Shown here: positions 63,342-64,000 of the stretch, piece after piece
Layout of the letters: the number at the start of each line of letters is the position of its first letter
Numbering within the stretch: position 1 is the stretch's first letter
NCBI RefSeq assembly: GCF_000455225.1
Contig: NZ_HF954537.1
Location: 733,844-797,843 of the forward strand
Direction of reading: 5' to 3'
Length of the DNA: 64,000 nt
Source of the DNA: Megasphaera massiliensis
GTDB lineage: Bacteria; Bacillota; Negativicutes; Veillonellales; Megasphaeraceae
Notes under the pieces: generated by a model
Told to the model about the DNA's origin: nothing
What the model saw: the letters and a program-made list of their open reading frames with translations, nothing else
Databases searched by the model: none
Translations under genes and position numbers: made by a program

Positions 63342-63426
63342 ATTTTTTATATCGATGCCACCGTATGCCCGTCTTTCATCGCCCTTACAGAAAGCTGCTA
63401 CACAGCCGATTTTCCGGCACAGCCCC

Positions 63427-63454
63427 TTGCCTTTCTCCGCCCGTTTGCTACAAT
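63427..63454 (+). promoter_or_regulatory. Possible promoter of the small membrane protein gene
   Basis: TTGCCT (63427-63432) and TACAAT (63449-63454) with a 16-base spacer; moderate match. Confidence 0.45.
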
Positions 63455-63569
63455 AAAGTAAAGAAAAGAGTGAATTCGACCTATCCCAGATTTTCGTTAA
63501 GAACCATTCTATCTGACGGAGCTGATTTCTGCCTTTCATCTCCCTGCCTTGCGTCAGGAGGTCTGCCTT

Positions 63570-63809
63570 ATGAGCAAACATTACCCGGATTTTTCCCCCT
63601 TGCTGGACTGCATAGCCGCTTTCTTCGGAATGATATACGCCATTTGCCTTTTAATTTTGGTCCTTCTCCTGGCCGTCCCCATCATAGGCGTCATCATCTA
63701 TCTTTGTTCTTCCCTGCTGTTCCCGACAGACTGGGTGCTTCCCATCACAGCGGCCGGCACGATACTCTGTCTATTCATAACAGCGATTTCGGCATGGTGT
63801 GAATGGTGA
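63570..63809 (+). CDS. Small membrane protein of unknown function
   Basis: A 79-residue protein with two hydrophobic segments, about 17-43 (FGMIYAICLLILVLLLAVP) and 50-75, separated by a short loop. AGGAGG is eight bases before the ATG and a terminator follows, which support a real gene despite its size. No family recognised. It lies between the divergent yicC operon and rqcH. Confidence 0.6.
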   Translation: MSKHYPDFSPLLDCIAAFFGMIYAICLLILVLLLAVPIIGVIIYLCSSLLFPTDWVLPITAAGTILCLFITAISAWCEW

Positions 63810-63824
63810 TTTTCCCTCATCCGC

Positions 63825-63853
63825 CCCCTTCTTTTCTGAAGGGGATTTTTTAT
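63825..63853 (+). terminator. Terminator after the small membrane protein gene
   Basis: CCCCTTC (63825-63831) pairs with GAAGGGG (63838-63844), followed by ATTTTTT. Confidence 0.75.
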
Positions 63854-63858
63854 ATCCC

Positions 63859-63888
63859 TTCACAGGACCTTTACAAACATGGTATGAT
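63859..63888 (+). promoter_or_regulatory. Possible promoter of rqcH
   Basis: TTCACA (63859-63864) and TATGAT (63883-63888) with an 18-base spacer. Confidence 0.5.
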
Positions 63889-63933
63889 AAAAAGGATTGA
63901 ATTTTTTAGTGTACCAGATAAGGAGGTACTTCT

Positions 63934-64000
63934 ATGAACTTAGACGGTATCACATTACACTGCATTACCAACGAACTGGCGGACATTCTCCAAGGCGGCC
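63934..64000 (+). CDS. rqcH: NFACT-family protein RqcH, 5' end only
   Basis: The first 22 codons, MNLDGITLHCITNELADILQ followed by two glycines, match the conserved start of NFACT proteins (Rqc2/RqcH, also called fibronectin-binding protein A homologues), which add alanine tails to stalled nascent chains. AAGGAGG lies seven bases before the ATG. The gene runs off the window. Confidence 0.75.
   Translation, partial: MNLDGITLHCITNELADILQGG

Noticed and set aside
63279-63581. A 100-codon minus-strand frame between yicC and the small membrane protein.
   Set aside because: Low-quality composition, overlaps the yicC promoter and has no supporting ribosome site.

Overview
This window looks like a stretch of chromosome from a Negativicutes bacterium, most likely Megasphaera or a close relative in the Veillonellales. 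That is inference from gene content, not from a database search. The core gene order is Firmicutes-like (yicC-remA-gmk-rpoZ-coaBC; def-fmt-rsmB-rlmN-PP2C-PASTA kinase-rsgA-rpe), with SAM-I and FMN riboswitches and strong GGAGG ribosome sites. Yet it also carries an envelope polysaccharide cluster with an O-antigen ligase-like protein, as expected of a diderm Firmicute, and a propionate-CoA-transferase-type enzyme. About 60 protein-coding loci are described; most are on the minus strand.

Layout. 1-7.4 kb: a sugar-use locus with divergent promoters. The leftward operon encodes a fucose-isomerase-like protein, a two-subunit transketolase (the N subunit is frameshifted here), an FGGY kinase and RbsD. 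The rightward arm encodes a GPH-family symporter and a cytidylate-kinase-like protein. A LacI regulator follows at 7.6 kb. 8.8-11.8 kb: membrane proteins (YczE-like, DUF421, DUF3290, MscL) and a MarR regulator. 11.9-14.9 kb: fumarase and an acyl-CoA transferase. 15-20.5 kb: a purine operon purE-F-M-N-H'-D in which purH encodes only the cyclohydrolase half; it is preceded by a strong promoter, a folded leader and an intrinsic terminator. 20.8-24.7 kb: a UvrD-type helicase carrying an internal DnaQ-like exonuclease domain, its 3' end overwritten by a tnpB insertion sequence. 24.8-27 kb: two half-size chromate transporters with a divergent LysR gene, then ogt.

27.5-39.8 kb: a surface-polysaccharide cluster. 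Ugd and a UDP-glucuronate 4-epimerase-like enzyme should make UDP-glucuronate and UDP-galacturonate. Five glycosyltransferases, a PIG-L deacetylase with a discoidin-like domain, an O-antigen ligase-like protein and an LTA-synthase-like sulfatase-fold enzyme would build and decorate the polymer. A decayed IS200/IS605 element with frameshifts in both genes lies just upstream of the cluster, and 41.7-42.4 kb holds an MNT/HEPN pair whose HEPN-like gene is also frameshifted.

42.5-45.1 kb: ribD-ribE-ribH under an FMN riboswitch. 45.1-53.2 kb: an eight-gene housekeeping operon. 53.4-57.3 kb: priA, then metK under a SAM-I riboswitch. 57.4-59.8 kb: an unrecognised coiled-coil protein with a DUF2325-like C-terminus, and a nitroreductase. 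60-63.3 kb: coaBC-rpoZ-gmk-remA-yicC. The right edge carries a small membrane protein and the first 22 codons of rqcH.

No rRNA, tRNA or CRISPR array was seen. The items I rate highest for novelty are the structured purine leader, the helicase-exonuclease fusion, the shared TTTAATTRAA element in three promoters of the sugar locus, the DUF2325-like protein, the PIG-L/discoidin fusion and the frameshifted HEPN gene.
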